Origin: Bolinopsis microptera | Taxonomy: Eukaryota > Ctenophora > Tentaculata > Lobata > Bolinopsidae | Length of the DNA: 64,000 bases | Reading direction: 5' to 3' | NCBI RefSeq assembly: GCF_026151205.1 | Contig: NC_087084.1 | Location: forward strand, 5,697,538-5,761,537 | Shown: positions 1 through 12,299 of the stretch, in pieces | How the letters are laid out: every line of letters starts with the position of its first letter | Numbering within the stretch: the stretch's first letter is position 1 | Made by a program: the position numbers and the translations under genes | The notes under the pieces: generated by a model | What the model was told of the DNA's origin: nothing | Seen by the model: the letters and a program-made list of their open reading frames with translations, nothing else | Databases searched by the model: none

Positions 1-3000
1 TTATTAATTTATTTAATTTACAACACAATTTAAATACAGTGACCAAGTCTGCCTGCTCGTCCTTTACTCCTCTGCATCACTCATTTCCCGGCCCGGTCTC
101 CCGACCAATTACTCCAACTAATTGTAAAGTAGAGCATGAAATAATTGTACTCTCCTTCTAATACGATGTGTCTCCCCCAACGTTTTTAGGCCGTGGTATT
201 ACACGACTATGTTAGAGCTGTAAGTTTCAATTTCTTTTAATCCATTTAATAAATCATCTGTAATTTATTCCCTGTTTTATACCCCAGATCAGAGTGTCTC
301 AAATTCTCAATTAGCGGTCTTTAATAGACATAATTTATTGAATGTATTAGATAATTAATGCTATGTTATCTACTTAATCTGTCTAATTGGATATTAAATG
401 CTGTTAAAACGACCTATTATCAAATCAGCACAGACGAGAAGATGGTTCGTCCGGAAAAGTCCTAAAAGGAAGGATTAATTTAAAACTTAATTGGATAAGC
501 ATGGTGATTATGACAGTCTTGTAATTAAATGATTAAATAATTTAGATAATCATCGGCTCGACTCTCGAGACATAAAATTAATAAGATTAATAATAATCCC
601 CATTTGGGAATCAGGTTAATATCCCCCGAATTTATTAAATGATTAGTATGAAACCAGAGTCGTGTTACAGATTACTGTTGCTGCAGCCAGTTTCATAGTT
701 TATATCCTCAATTTCAAATTGTACCATTTTATAAACTTTAATCAATATTTGATAATAGTTATATTATCTAATGAACCGAATAGGAAACTACCGTTTCACT
801 GCAGTTAAGCGGTGTAGTTAGCAGCTGAGCAGAAATATTCGCCGCAGTAGTCAGTAGCTATAGAATACTAATTAATCACAAATTTGCATCTTCGCAAATG
901 TTTCTGGGGCCTTTGTAACCCAATGTAACACTTTTTGTGTCGCCAATTATTCGAAAAGCAAGCATTTTATGGCATGAGTTTCTTCATAACTTGCATATAA
1001 ACATGTTAGTTGTTAGTTGCGGTCACTTAACGCTATTCCAGAAGTCTCATACATGAAAATTTATCAAAATCAGGTATGCATATCAACAATTTTGCAATTT
1101 TTCGAAAAAACTTTCAATATCTCGATCTCTGACGGCAGAGCACTTCCAAACCATCGTTAGGGTTCCTACGATTAAGGACAACACATTCCTGCAGAGAACT
1201 GCACTTGTCGCAAATCTATTCCCAGACAAGTTTCGTAATTCTCTAACTATTTTAAATTATTAACACTGCTAACCATTTCCTCTTAAAAACCGCTTCCTAA
1301 GAACACGAAACTTATTAAATCGGCAGCCGCTCAAAGCCCAAAATAATAAAATATTCCTTTATAAATATTATCTCTTTTGTTCTCCTCGCCAGACAATGTG
1401 TTAAAATTTTGTCTAAATCTCTTTCTGGAATACCGAAATTCCAATTTTAATCTCGTACCTTCCGACAAATCAAAATGTAATAAAAAACGTGTCGTAGAGA
1501 GCGATGGTGCAATTTTTAGAGTGACGTGCACCGCACCCTAATTGAGCGTTGCCTGGGAACGTTGAAAAATTCCAGTACATATAAGTTGGAGCTATTTGTC
1601 TATCAAAAATTAAATGCCCTGATCGATTTAAAGCGGTAGCCGAACAAAAAACAAATTTAGGGACAATCCTTCTGATTATAACTGATTAGAATACTTTTTG
1701 AGGAGATAATTAAATTTATCTCCTCTAATTTGGAAAGTGTCGTCTCCTCTATCTCATCCCCCGGGCGTCATAATTCAAATTATGTAACAGCTCATCCCTG
1801 AAGCCGTTATCGTATTATAATGGAGTAATAGGTACACAATTATATATCCTCCATGACAATATATATATACCGTATAATTCAATAATCAAGCCCCTCGACT
1901 CTTCTTATGCCTCGACTTCTCTGCAATCAAATTATTGTTTTATCGAACATAAAACACCGTGGGGTAAGCGTGGATGAAGTCATTTGCACGTGATTTAAGT
2001 TGAATAATTAGCATTCAACTGCGTCGGTGACCCGTACCATTGGCATTAGTTCACCACTGACCGAGGCAAAGTTCCGAATCTCGGGTTAAATATTTTTGTG
2101 GTATTATGATGTGGGGAAGTTGAGATATGGTGTGATGTGGGGAATTCCGATTTGTTTGGTGGGGATCGTTTGTCTAAGTAGTACCGATCTGTTTTAGGGA
2201 AGGGTGTTGTTTTAGATGTTTTGCTTCTGGGTTGATGATTTTTGTTGTACTGAGGGGGAATCGACAATTATAGCTATAATTTGATTTTTGTTTCGTTTCT
2301 TCATTGTGTTGAAATTGTCTGCTAAAGATCTTATATTATGATGCAGTCAAACTATCGGACTACGATGTATGGGGACTTGCGACCCCATGGCAACATTAAA
2401 ATATATTGACTCTGTTACATCGTTTCCTCAAATTATTTGTTATTTTTGAAAGTATTAAACTCTTTATCATGTGTTTACATTTGATTTTCTCGATTTTTTC
2501 CTACATTCTCTTCTGTAGAATTACCATTTCTTCATCCTCTTTAATTGTCAATTGATACTTTTAATCGAGTCTCCTGCTCGTATATCCTCTCGTTGGTCAC
2601 GTATTCTTTCGTTGGTATCCCCCATTTCGTTATGACTAGTTCCCGCTTGTATCACAATACATCCAACCTCCAGATATCTGAGTTCTTGATTTAAATTTAT
2701 CTGCAAGTAAACAACAACAGGGGTTTCAACTGTCAGATACTCAATTAGAAGTAGTCAAAATCTTTTTATTTTCCGTTTCAGAAATCAGATGCTGGCTCCG
2801 TGCCATGCTCCTGTAGGTACCATATTATAGCATTAGTCCCTTGTTACACAATGTCACGAAAAAGCTGAAACATTTTTTCTTCTCATTCCCCAGGTATAGC
2901 CAAGCGTTTGCTAATTTTAGTCAATACTTTTCCTGTGCATTCACCGGTCCTTAACTTTATCCGTCGTTATGGCCTAGCGGGGTCAATGGCCGATAACGAT

Positions 3001-5020
3001 ATGATAAAAGTTGCAGCTGGTATCATGTGTTAAAACTTTTGGTAAAGTCCAAAAATTGCAGCTGGTCCAATTCGGTTGAATATTCCATAATTATTGCCAG
3101 GCCCTATTACAATGTCTTCCTGTTCCAGTGTTCCGAGTTTTCTTCCTGCCAGTATGAGAATTAAGGCCGAACCACCAACAGACACATTTCATCGTTTGCT
3201 CAGACTGTTCCTCCAGCCAAAAATCAATAATCTTATCAAAAAGCGGAGAAGCTTAATTCCGTCTGGTTATTTTTTACCTCGCCACACTTCGGAAATCAAT
3301 TAAAATTCAATTAAGATTTAATTAAGATTACATAATATTCTGTGATGCAACTGATCATTCATCCACGACATGGTAATCCCTTACATCCCACGCATAGCAT
3401 TAGCATGGTTTTAATTACATTTCAAAATTCTTTTGATGGCATTTAATTTAGATTGTTCAACAAATCAGTACTTCACGGTCATGGGTTATAAAGGAGTCGT
3501 TTGAAATTCTCTGATTAATTCGATGGTATTTTATTATTATATTATTCGTCTAATTAAGGAGGGGGACCGACGATAATTTCTCTGTTAATTTGATCATAAA
3601 TATCACAATTGACTTGAACAAATATTGGCTGTTGAGTATTTAGTGTTATTAAATAGGCATTCAATGTTCAAGCTTCGCGGTTGTGTAGCTTCCAACTTTT
3701 AAACTTACAAGATCTGATATTCTGACGAACATTCTGACGAATAGTATTCACATAATTTCTACGTATTCTTATTTTATTGACATTGATTAAAACGCATTTC
3801 TCCACTTTCTCCAGAAGTGATTTCCATCTGAGATTCATTTAGTGCGACAAATTAAATTTCCTAGTTCCCCGTGCTGTATTTTTACGTTTTAACTAAATAC
3901 TCAGCGAGACGTTATTATACCGGGCTGGGAGAGATTTTATATAATCTATAAAAATGGCTACAATTTCAATTAGCATTTAATAATCACTTCATTACATAAG
4001 TTTCACTATTTCACTATGTTTCTCTTTCACAATTTCACTATGTTTCTTCCTTGTTGACCTGTGTGAATCTAGCACAGAACTGCAAGTTTTAATGTTTTAA
4101 TTTAAATTGGTTAATACAGCCATATCACCGAGCTGTTAATTAATTTATTGATATTTAATTGGATTTGTCCGGTACAGTTTTAATTAATATGCGTCCACGG
4201 ACAATCATTGAGTCTGGTTAGCATGTAGGACATATGACTTTTACGGGTTTATATTTTACTGCTGTGGCGTCAGGGATAAAGAAATCGTAATACTGTAAAA
4301 GTAATCAGAGTAGCAGAGCGATCTGCTGTCATGTCCGCAGTTCGCATTTGTAATTTTATTTATTTTATTTTGAATCTTAGTTTGCATATTCTTTGTTTCT
4401 TTGATTTTTTCTCGGCTCCTTTATAATCCTTTTTGATACAATAGTTTTAAAAGAAATCTTTATTAAATGAGCTTTTATTTTCTCAAATATATTTCGCTCC
4501 ACTCTCAAACAAAACTTGATTCTTTTCAATCCGCTACATTGTTCAATATTACAATGTTTTTAAAATTGCAGTCCCTCAAACATTTGATGTTCTTAGAAAA
4601 TGCGGAGATGCCCCAGTACTCATATAAATACGCTCAGCGAGTTTGGATACAACTTCAATTTGAACTCCTACCCTTTCTTAGCCCTACCCCTCCCCGGTAC
4701 CCCTAAACCGAACCTTATTGGCTACCAACTGTTAATTCAAAACATCATCAACAACTAACTACGGCCGTATCAGCTCTCTCCTAGATTCCCAGTCTGATAC
4801 ATAATTATATATTATTATATATCATATAATTATATATAATTATACGTGTTCAACTACGCGTCAACGGTATCCGCCACCTACCCCAGCCGAGCAGCGTTAG
4901 ATTATTAATTTAATTATCATGTGTTACTTTTACTATATTCGCCAAAACGTTATACACTTTGATCAGTGCATATCTCCTCTTTCTTTCCTCGCCCAGACCG
5001 GCAAACAACTGTCCAAACCA
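1..5020. other. No gene recognised (AT-rich non-coding)
   Basis: I see no exon-like coding block, RNA gene or mobile-element protein here. Open frames are short, AT-rich and lack recognisable motifs or paired splice sites. A lone CACGTG occurs near 1986. Confidence 0.5.
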
Positions 5021-5026
5021 ACGTTA

Positions 5027-5730
5027 CTATGGTAACTATACCCTGGTTACCATGAAAACTGGTTATCAAGCAACTATTTTGGTAGCGGTTACTGAAAAAA
5101 AACTGCACTTTTATTCTTGATCAGTGCATAATATCTCCTCGACCTCCCCCCTCAGTGACCGCTTAACAACAGTCCAAACTAAACCAACTTATACCCCTCT
5201 CCTCACAATACACATTATAAACTAATTACAAGTATAACATGTAGGGGGACAGCACATTTAGGACTTCCTGTTGAAGCATTACCCTAACAAACATCTCCAG
5301 TCCTAGCTTTACTGTTGTCCCTTATCCTCCTTCCAGGGTTCCTCACCCTTCCGTCAGAGCACTGGCACCCTACTGGCACCCTACTGGCACCTTACTGGCA
5401 CCTTACTTTATGTCACTAATTTAGCTCTCCAGCCTTGTATAAGGGTGCTTTATGACAGGGGGATATTATATGCAGTTTAATTTACTTTTAGTCTCATAGT
5501 GCTTATTTGATATTTTAGATTGATGGCGCTAATTTTTAGAGTTAAACTTGCAAGTTGGAATGTTAGTGCACGTTTTATTCTTGTTTAAAGCTGCTATAGT
5601 TGCCCTGGTAACTATACCCTGGTTACCATGACAACTGGTTACCAACCAACTATTTTGGTAGCGTTTTCTGAGAAAACTGCACTTGTAACCTTGATAGCAC
5701 CCGTTATAACTATGACAACTGCACTGGTTT
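5027..5730. repeat. Local duplication carrying X-box-like motifs
   Basis: About 105 bp near 5027-5130 recurs in diverged form at about 5597-5705. Both copies share the run of GGTAACTATACCCTGGTTACC, a central ACTATTTTGGTAGCG and an ending AACTGCACTT. Copies of the 14-mer pattern GTHNYYATRRNAAC, an RFX X-box consensus, occur at about 5027-5040 on the plus strand and in the GGTTACCATG segments of both copies on the minus strand. A four-fold 11-bp repeat (CTACTGGCACC) lies between them at about 5360-5405. No gene is visible. Confidence 0.55.
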
Positions 5731-8700
5731 AACCATGGCAAATAAAATTTGATTTAATATCTGACAAGGTAGTGATTGTTTCCACTGGTATAACCTAACT
5801 ACGTAGTTTTACAATTTTAACGTCTGTGATAGTGCTCATGTAAAGAACAAAAAAGCAATTATCCAGTCGTTCAACCAATCAGATAGTTCAAGTTTAAAGT
5901 TTAGCCAATCAGATTAGGTCACATTTGATTGAAATAAGCGTTTTATTCTTGACTAGTGGTCCTCTCTCTGAATGCAATACACCATGTTATTCCCACTAAA
6001 AGTCAGGAAACCTAATTAAAAACAGACAATTCTCTGACAGATATTGTCTAGTTTTTGAACGATGATCACGTGTCCCTGATCACGTGTAATTTGAAGATGG
6101 ACCATGACGTGGGCATTAACACGTGTGATAAACCAGCTTTTTATTAAACAGTTTTTAACCATGTTTACCTAACGGTAACTACAATAATCAGGAAATTGCT
6201 CCATTGCACCTGGCTACAAGCTTGTTTGTGTAACGTGTTGGTGAAATTGTTAAAATACCTTTTAATACCCAGCCACAGGTCGAGCGTGGCATGTTGTTGT
6301 TGGGTTGTTGTTCTCTCCGCCTATTTAGTGTCAACTTTGTGGGATTTGTTGAACTTATAGTGTGGCTTGGTAGCTTGCTTTGGAATTTGCTTTATAATTT
6401 ATTAATTATATTGACTACAGCTTTTTTTGACTGATGCTTAAAGTTTGATACTTCCTAAGTTCCAAGGCTGCCGTTTACTCAACTTCAACAATCAACGGAG
6501 ATATAACATTTCCTATAAATTGCCTCTAAACCTATAATTAGATTATGCCGACAAGCTGTTACAGGGCTATTCAGATTTCATTCTGAACCTGATTTATAGT
6601 TAACTACCAATTAAAACTCCAAGAAATCAGCCATATCCCACACTATCCCACACTCTAGTTCACATTAAGTTACTCCTTCATAAACACTCTAGTTCTTTCT
6701 CTGGCCTGGTACCTCCAATTACCCAAGTTTTCAGCCCTGAATTTGTTATAGAATTCATGTCGCAACGTGTGTTGACAATGTTAAGTTTAACTTGTCAATA
6801 AAAGAACTTGTCAGTAACATTTATTATTATTTTATTACTACATAATATGAAAAGTGTTAGTTTTACGGGTCGCGGTTCTGGAGAAAGCGAAAGAATTTAT
6901 ATTGCTGTAACTTGGTAACCAGTCACGGAGTGGAGTTAATAATGCTTGGAAACTTATTCCAATTAATGGAGTTTGGGGATTGGTGGTTATTGATTGACTT
7001 CTATACTCTATAGACGGACTTTAGTTTTTGATCGACGTAATTTTCCTGTTTTATGAATTTTTATTGCTTCTCCGCTAAAAAATCCGGCAAAAAAAGTATT
7101 GTAAGGGTTATTAACCCTCGAAAACATAGAAAATACACGATCATTGATCAATCAAAAACAACTAAACGGGACGACTCCTCCCTGAATGGAAAATAAATCC
7201 CGGCTACCAACGCCAATAATTATTAATAATGCAACTAATCATAATGCGGCTAAACTGCGAATCATTATAATGATGATGCTAATTACAAAAAGTAAAGGAT
7301 CAATCATGCGACTAATCCTTATTTTTGGGGGAATCATCCGGCTATCAACGCCTCTAAATTCTAATTATCCGACCGCAAATCTTGTTTTTGAATATCCTCC
7401 CGTGCTTGTCAACCCCTCATACTAATAACTGTAAAACAGTTTAAATTGCTCCTTTATAAACACACTAGTTGAAAATTAACAAGACAGATGGTGACAATAC
7501 ACTTATCAAGCAAATCTGAGCGGGGTTTTAAACAGGAATATGTGAACCAATCCTTAAAGGCCGGCAGAAACTCACCGGTACTCGGCCATCTTTAAATAGT
7601 AAGATAATGAAGATCTATATATTTACTTTAATGTGAGTTAATCAACCGAATTACAGTACAATGGTGTTGCTTGACTAAATTATCATGTTATTCAATTATT
7701 AAAAGAGAATGGAGGGGTTATGGAGGCAGGAGGCTATTAAGGGTACGGCGAGTGGAGGAGATGTTTCGGAGTAAAATTGTTGCTTAATGTGCGGCGTCGG
7801 TTAATAGCAGTCCCTTTAATCAGTATACGATTTGTTTCTTTAGAACGTTTCTGACTTTAATTTGTGTCGATGATGCAGATGATGGGCTTTTAATGTGTTA
7901 AGGAGCTGGTCTGAAAGATGTTCTCGATTATTTGTTGGAAGATTTGGATTGTTGAGTGCTTTGACCTTCAATTTACAGGTTAAAATCCCATTTTCCGTCC
8001 AGAATCGATTGTTTTAAAATCGCAATTAGCTCCTTTGTTTGACATTGAGCAATATGTGAGATTTTCTCACTTATAATAGTCTGATTTTACTTTAGAGATC
8101 ACGTTTTGGAGAGTATGTTTTTTAGAGTATGTGTTAGAGATTACGTTTTGGATTTCCAGACTGCCATAAATACTTTTTACCACATTATACCCAGTAGGCT
8201 ATAGCTGTAATAATACACTTAATAATTCCACAACCAGTCTAGGTCCCCTTAGATATAATAAAATAGTTTTCTCTTATTAACATATCTTTTATTAACATAT
8301 CTTTTATTAGAGGCGGGTAAAATAGACATCGGAGCTGTTATTTCATTAACTAATGCTTTTAGTGAACGCTTGCACCTAACTTGTTAGATTTCTTTTTCCC
8401 GCCAGCAAGGCTGAATATTATTTAAAATTCGACTGTGACCTTATATATCTGTTTGAAAAGTGTCTAATAGAAAAAATATTCGCAGTTTGTTACTTCAACA
8501 CGGCTAGCATAAATCAATGAGTATTGTACCGAGTAGTGTAGCTTTTTATCGGTAGACAATATTTTATATTTAACTACCGGTCAATTATTTGATAAGTGGA
8601 TGCAACTGGACGGTTATTATAAAACCACAAAGTATCATTATTTAACCTGCTTAACTGCCTTGTAATCTTGTAATATCCGCTAAAAACGAAGAGTTAAAAC

Positions 8701-9300
8701 ACAGTCTACATTATATACACACTACTCCCACTATATTTATAGACTATGAATATTATAGCGTACATTAAGTTGCTTCCTTGCCTGAGGGTGTTGTCTAACT
8801 AACTAACTCTATCACTCTCTCAGCAGACAATTCCTAATAGATTATCGTCTGTTGCCCACACACACAAGCAACACTTCAGTTAATTGTTGGCAAACTTTAT
8901 TTTATGATCTCTCTTTCCTCCTTCTCCTTTTCTAAAGTGTCAGTACTCAGTCACGGTTTATCGTGGTCTCTGATTGGTGGAGTGGAGCGAGCTGATTGGT
9001 TGAGGTGTTTTGGGGGACGTTAGATTAGTATTATCAACACTGTCTCTCTCTCCGGAGAAGAAAGTGTGGGTTGTTGTTGGTAGATTCATAATAAACTGGT
9101 TGTTGTTTCTTGTGAAGTGAGCTCCACTATGTTAGTGTGTGGCAGTTGGAAGTGTCAAGTGAGTTCTGACGTTCTTTGTTTTGAGGTTATCTACTGAGTG
9201 GAGAATCGGGTGATTGTCAGACCAAAGAGGTTTATTTCCACGATTTTAGTCGGTGCAAACAGCTCCTAGAAGATCTTATAAGGTTCCAGAATATTCGCCA
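5731..9300. other. No gene recognised
   Basis: AT-rich non-coding DNA. It contains two adjacent GATCACGTGT-type sites at about 6064-6090, a CCAAT-rich stretch (ATTGGTGG, ATTGGTTG) near 8970-9005, and a TATCTTTTATTAACA duplication near 8280-8310. I see no supported exon. Confidence 0.45.
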
Positions 9301-9889
9301 CGACAGAGCACGACTTTTGCCCACGTGCAATCAACACCGCAATATCCACCTTCACAGTCTACATAGCATCCTGTTTCACCTCCAGTTCACATCCAGCTCG
9401 CTTTAACAACCTAATTTACTGGCTCTAGTTGTTCCGTCCTCCCAACTCCGCAAACTCTCATTACCAGCACTTTTATACGCAATACTCTGTGTCTCCTCTA
9501 CTCAACCTTCAGAACAAGTTTGCGCTTCCAATTTCTCAAGAATCAAGATCTGTCGAAAATTTGTAATAGTAGTAATAGTAGTAGAGGTTTGCTTTCTGCA
9601 GAGTGATGTGATTGGTGATCGGTAACAAGCAACGAGCTGCTACTAGGTTATATCTCCCTCCTCGTTTATGTCACAGCGGACAATAGTAGTATTATTGGAT
9701 AACAAATCGTCATTAATTGATGAGATGATTGATTAGAGTTGTATCAGTAACAGATCCATACTTATAGCGTCAATTTGTCGTCCGCACCGCGATTGTTGCC
9801 CTTTTAGTGAGATCCCCTGCCCATGTTATCAAGTGCAGTAATATATCTCTCCCTACTGCTAGCTCCTTTACAAAGGAAACTAAATCTGC

Positions 9890-10020
9890 TACTCAGTAGG
9901 GCCAGGTCACGTGGGTTGCTCACGTGACGTAGCCCGCAATCCACCAATCGTGGCACGTGGGCGATGACGTCACGCACCAACCGACCAATCAGAGAGCAGA
10001 ATTCCATGTCAATTATGTCG
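9890..10020. promoter_or_regulatory. CACGTG / CCAAT / CRE-like motif cluster
   Basis: Within about 100 bp there are three CACGTG palindromes (9908, 9921, 9954), a full TGACGTCA CRE palindrome (9965-9972) and two CCAAT boxes (9944, 9985). The segment is more GC-rich than its surroundings. This density resembles a promoter or enhancer. The nearest gene is the homeobox gene starting at 12147, about 2.1 kb downstream, but no transcript evidence ties them together. CACGTG is the classical bHLH E-box and TGACGTCA the CREB/ATF site; use by this organism is inferred. Confidence 0.4.
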
Positions 10021-10814
10021 AACTACGCTAGGCGCGTGCGTTATCCCGGGGAGAGAGAGAGGAGGAGATTGTTCAGGGTCATGGTGCTTTTTAGGGCAGT
10101 AGACTGTTATTTCGCAGTTGATTGGCAGTGAAAGTTGGAGCGAGAAGAAATGTTCCCCAGATTTTAGAGGTACACGTTCGGGCTGGTTATTAGTTTGATC
10201 CTTGTTTTAGAACTTAGCAAATTAGACTCCAGCCATCTGTTTCAAATTGAGAGTTCATGCAGTGACGCACGTGTAGTAACGCTTTGGTGAGATATCCCGT
10301 GTGTCCACATTACTATAATAATTCGTGCAAACTTTCTGCAATTGTCCTCCTCTCCACTTAAAATAGAAAAACTAAGCAAACCATCTTGATTAACCTGATG
10401 GGCTTATTCACCCGACATCTATCACGTGACTGTTTGCTGGCCCCTGATTGGCCGCTGATTCCCACTTCTACCACCTCATTGGTTCCTGACCTGAAGCTTG
10501 TTTGAGTTTGTAGTTAACTTGATGGTTAAGAACATTATTAGTATTTGCTGGTTTTCGTTTGTTTTCCAGAGTTGTTAGCGATGTTGTGGTCGGTAAACAG
10601 GAAGTGGGGGAGTGTTTCACTGGTATAAGTGGGGTGGCAATTAATCTTCGTACCGAGGACACCCTGGGGGCGGCTACAGTATCCTAATTATAATTATAAA
10701 CATCAGATCTCAGACCCCACTGTGGTTGGAAATCAGTGTCCGTCTACGATTCCGTGTTGATTGTAAGGCTTAGTGTTTCTAGCTTTAATTAGGGATAAAG
10801 TTAGATGAGGAATC

Positions 10815-11640
10815 TCACCTCTAGTGTGTGTTGCCTCCCTAGTTTCTAGTGTGTTGCCTCCTTAGTTTCTAGTGTGTTGCCTCCCTAGTTTCTAGTGTGT
10901 GTTGCCTCCCTAGTTTCTAGTGTGTGTTGCCTCCCTAGTTTCTAGTGTGTTGCTTCCTTATTTTCTAGTGTTTGTTACCTCCCTAGTTTCTAGTGTGTTG
11001 CCTCCCTAGTTTCTAGTGTGTTGCCCCCCTAGTTTGTAGTGTGTTGCCTCCTTAGTGTCTAGTGTGTTGCCCCCTAGTTTGTAGTGTGTTGCCTCCCTAG
11101 TTTCTAGTGTGTTGCCCCCTAGTTTGTAGTGTGGTGCCTCCTTAGTTTCTAGTGTGTTGCCTCCTTAGTTTCTAGTGTGTTGCCTCCCTAGTTTCTAGTG
11201 TATGTTGCCTCCCTAGTTTCTAGTGTGTGTTGCCTCCCTAGTTTGAAGTGTGTTGCCTCCCTAGTTTATAATGTGTTGCCTCCCTAGTTTCTAGTGTGTT
11301 GCCTCCCTAGTTTCTAGTGTGTTGCCTCCCTAGTCTCTAGTGTGTTGCCTCCCTAGTTTCTCGTGTGTTGCCCCCTAGTTTGTAGTGTGTTGCCTCCCTA
11401 GTTTATAATGTGTTGCTTCCCTAGTTTCTAGTGTGTTGCCTCCCTAGTCTCTAGTGTGTTGCCTCCCTAGTTTCTAGTGTGTTGCCCCCTAGTTTGTAGT
11501 GTGTTGCCTCCCTAGTTTCTAGTGTGTTGCCTCCCTAGTTTCTAGTGTGTTACCTCCCTAGTTTGTAGTGTGTTGCCTCCCTAGTTTCTAATGTGTTGCC
11601 TCCCTAGTTTCTAGTTTGCTGCCCCCTAGTTTCTAGCACG
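10815..11640. repeat. 23-bp minisatellite (about 35 copies)
   Basis: Tandem array of a 23-bp unit built on GTGTTGCCTCCCTAGTTTCT plus AGT. Common variants have an extra GT, a CCCCCTAG shortening, or TTTGTAG for TTTCTAG. Many units are nearly identical, implying recent expansion. It sits about 0.5 kb upstream of the first coding exon of the homeobox gene. Confidence 0.95.
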
Positions 11641-12146
11641 AAGTTCGTCAAGTCTTTCTCGGCCTGATCCGTCACTTGACGGAGTTACTAAATTAATTGT
11701 GATTGCTGTAATTTCTTAATTTACTCCATTCGGTGTCAAGTTATTAAGTTTCTTGGCGCTTCCCCGGTGTTGACCAGGCCCGAACCAGTACTTAGTGTGT
11801 CTATACCTCGAATTGTAAATTTGTAATTTGATAATTCTTATTTTCAATTATTGTAAATCTTTTGATATACGTGCGCGAATACGGCTTCTTCAGTACTGGG
11901 GGCCGTTGTATTTGTATCAATATACGATTATTTGTTTAAACTTCGCAATAACTCTCAGCAATGTTGCAAAATTTACTGGTCATATCTTTTAAAGTTTCTT
12001 GCCCGACTCAATCCCAATTTCCTTTCCACTTCATCTCACACCGCTACCGAAAACACCCACAAAATCAAAAAATCTACCAAAACACCCAATTAATCAATTA
12101 ATATTCATCAACAATATATAACCATTTAAATTTCTAAGGTTTCATC

Positions 12147-12299
12147 ATGACGGAAAGCGTACAAAGAAGCTCGGAGTCGGTGATCCCCCTGATAAAGTCT
12201 GAACCCCTCCTTAAAGGAGCAGATAACTCAGTGACTTACAACATCGAGGGTCTGCTCGGCTTCAAGGAGTTCAACAGCCGTCCCGATATCTTCACTGAG
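12147..12299 (+). CDS. Homeobox gene exon 1 (start codon, octapeptide)
   Basis: Encodes [10 protein letters not shown]...RPDIFTE. It includes the eh1-like YNIEGLLGF and ends in phase 0 at GAG|GTGAGA. A tract of two CACC-rich lines precedes the ATG. I chose this ATG because it is the first in frame and the frame upstream is not exon-like. Confidence 0.8.

Noticed and set aside
10815-11640. CRISPR-like repeat array
   Set aside because: Units are contiguous with no unique spacers, in a eukaryotic genome; it is a minisatellite.
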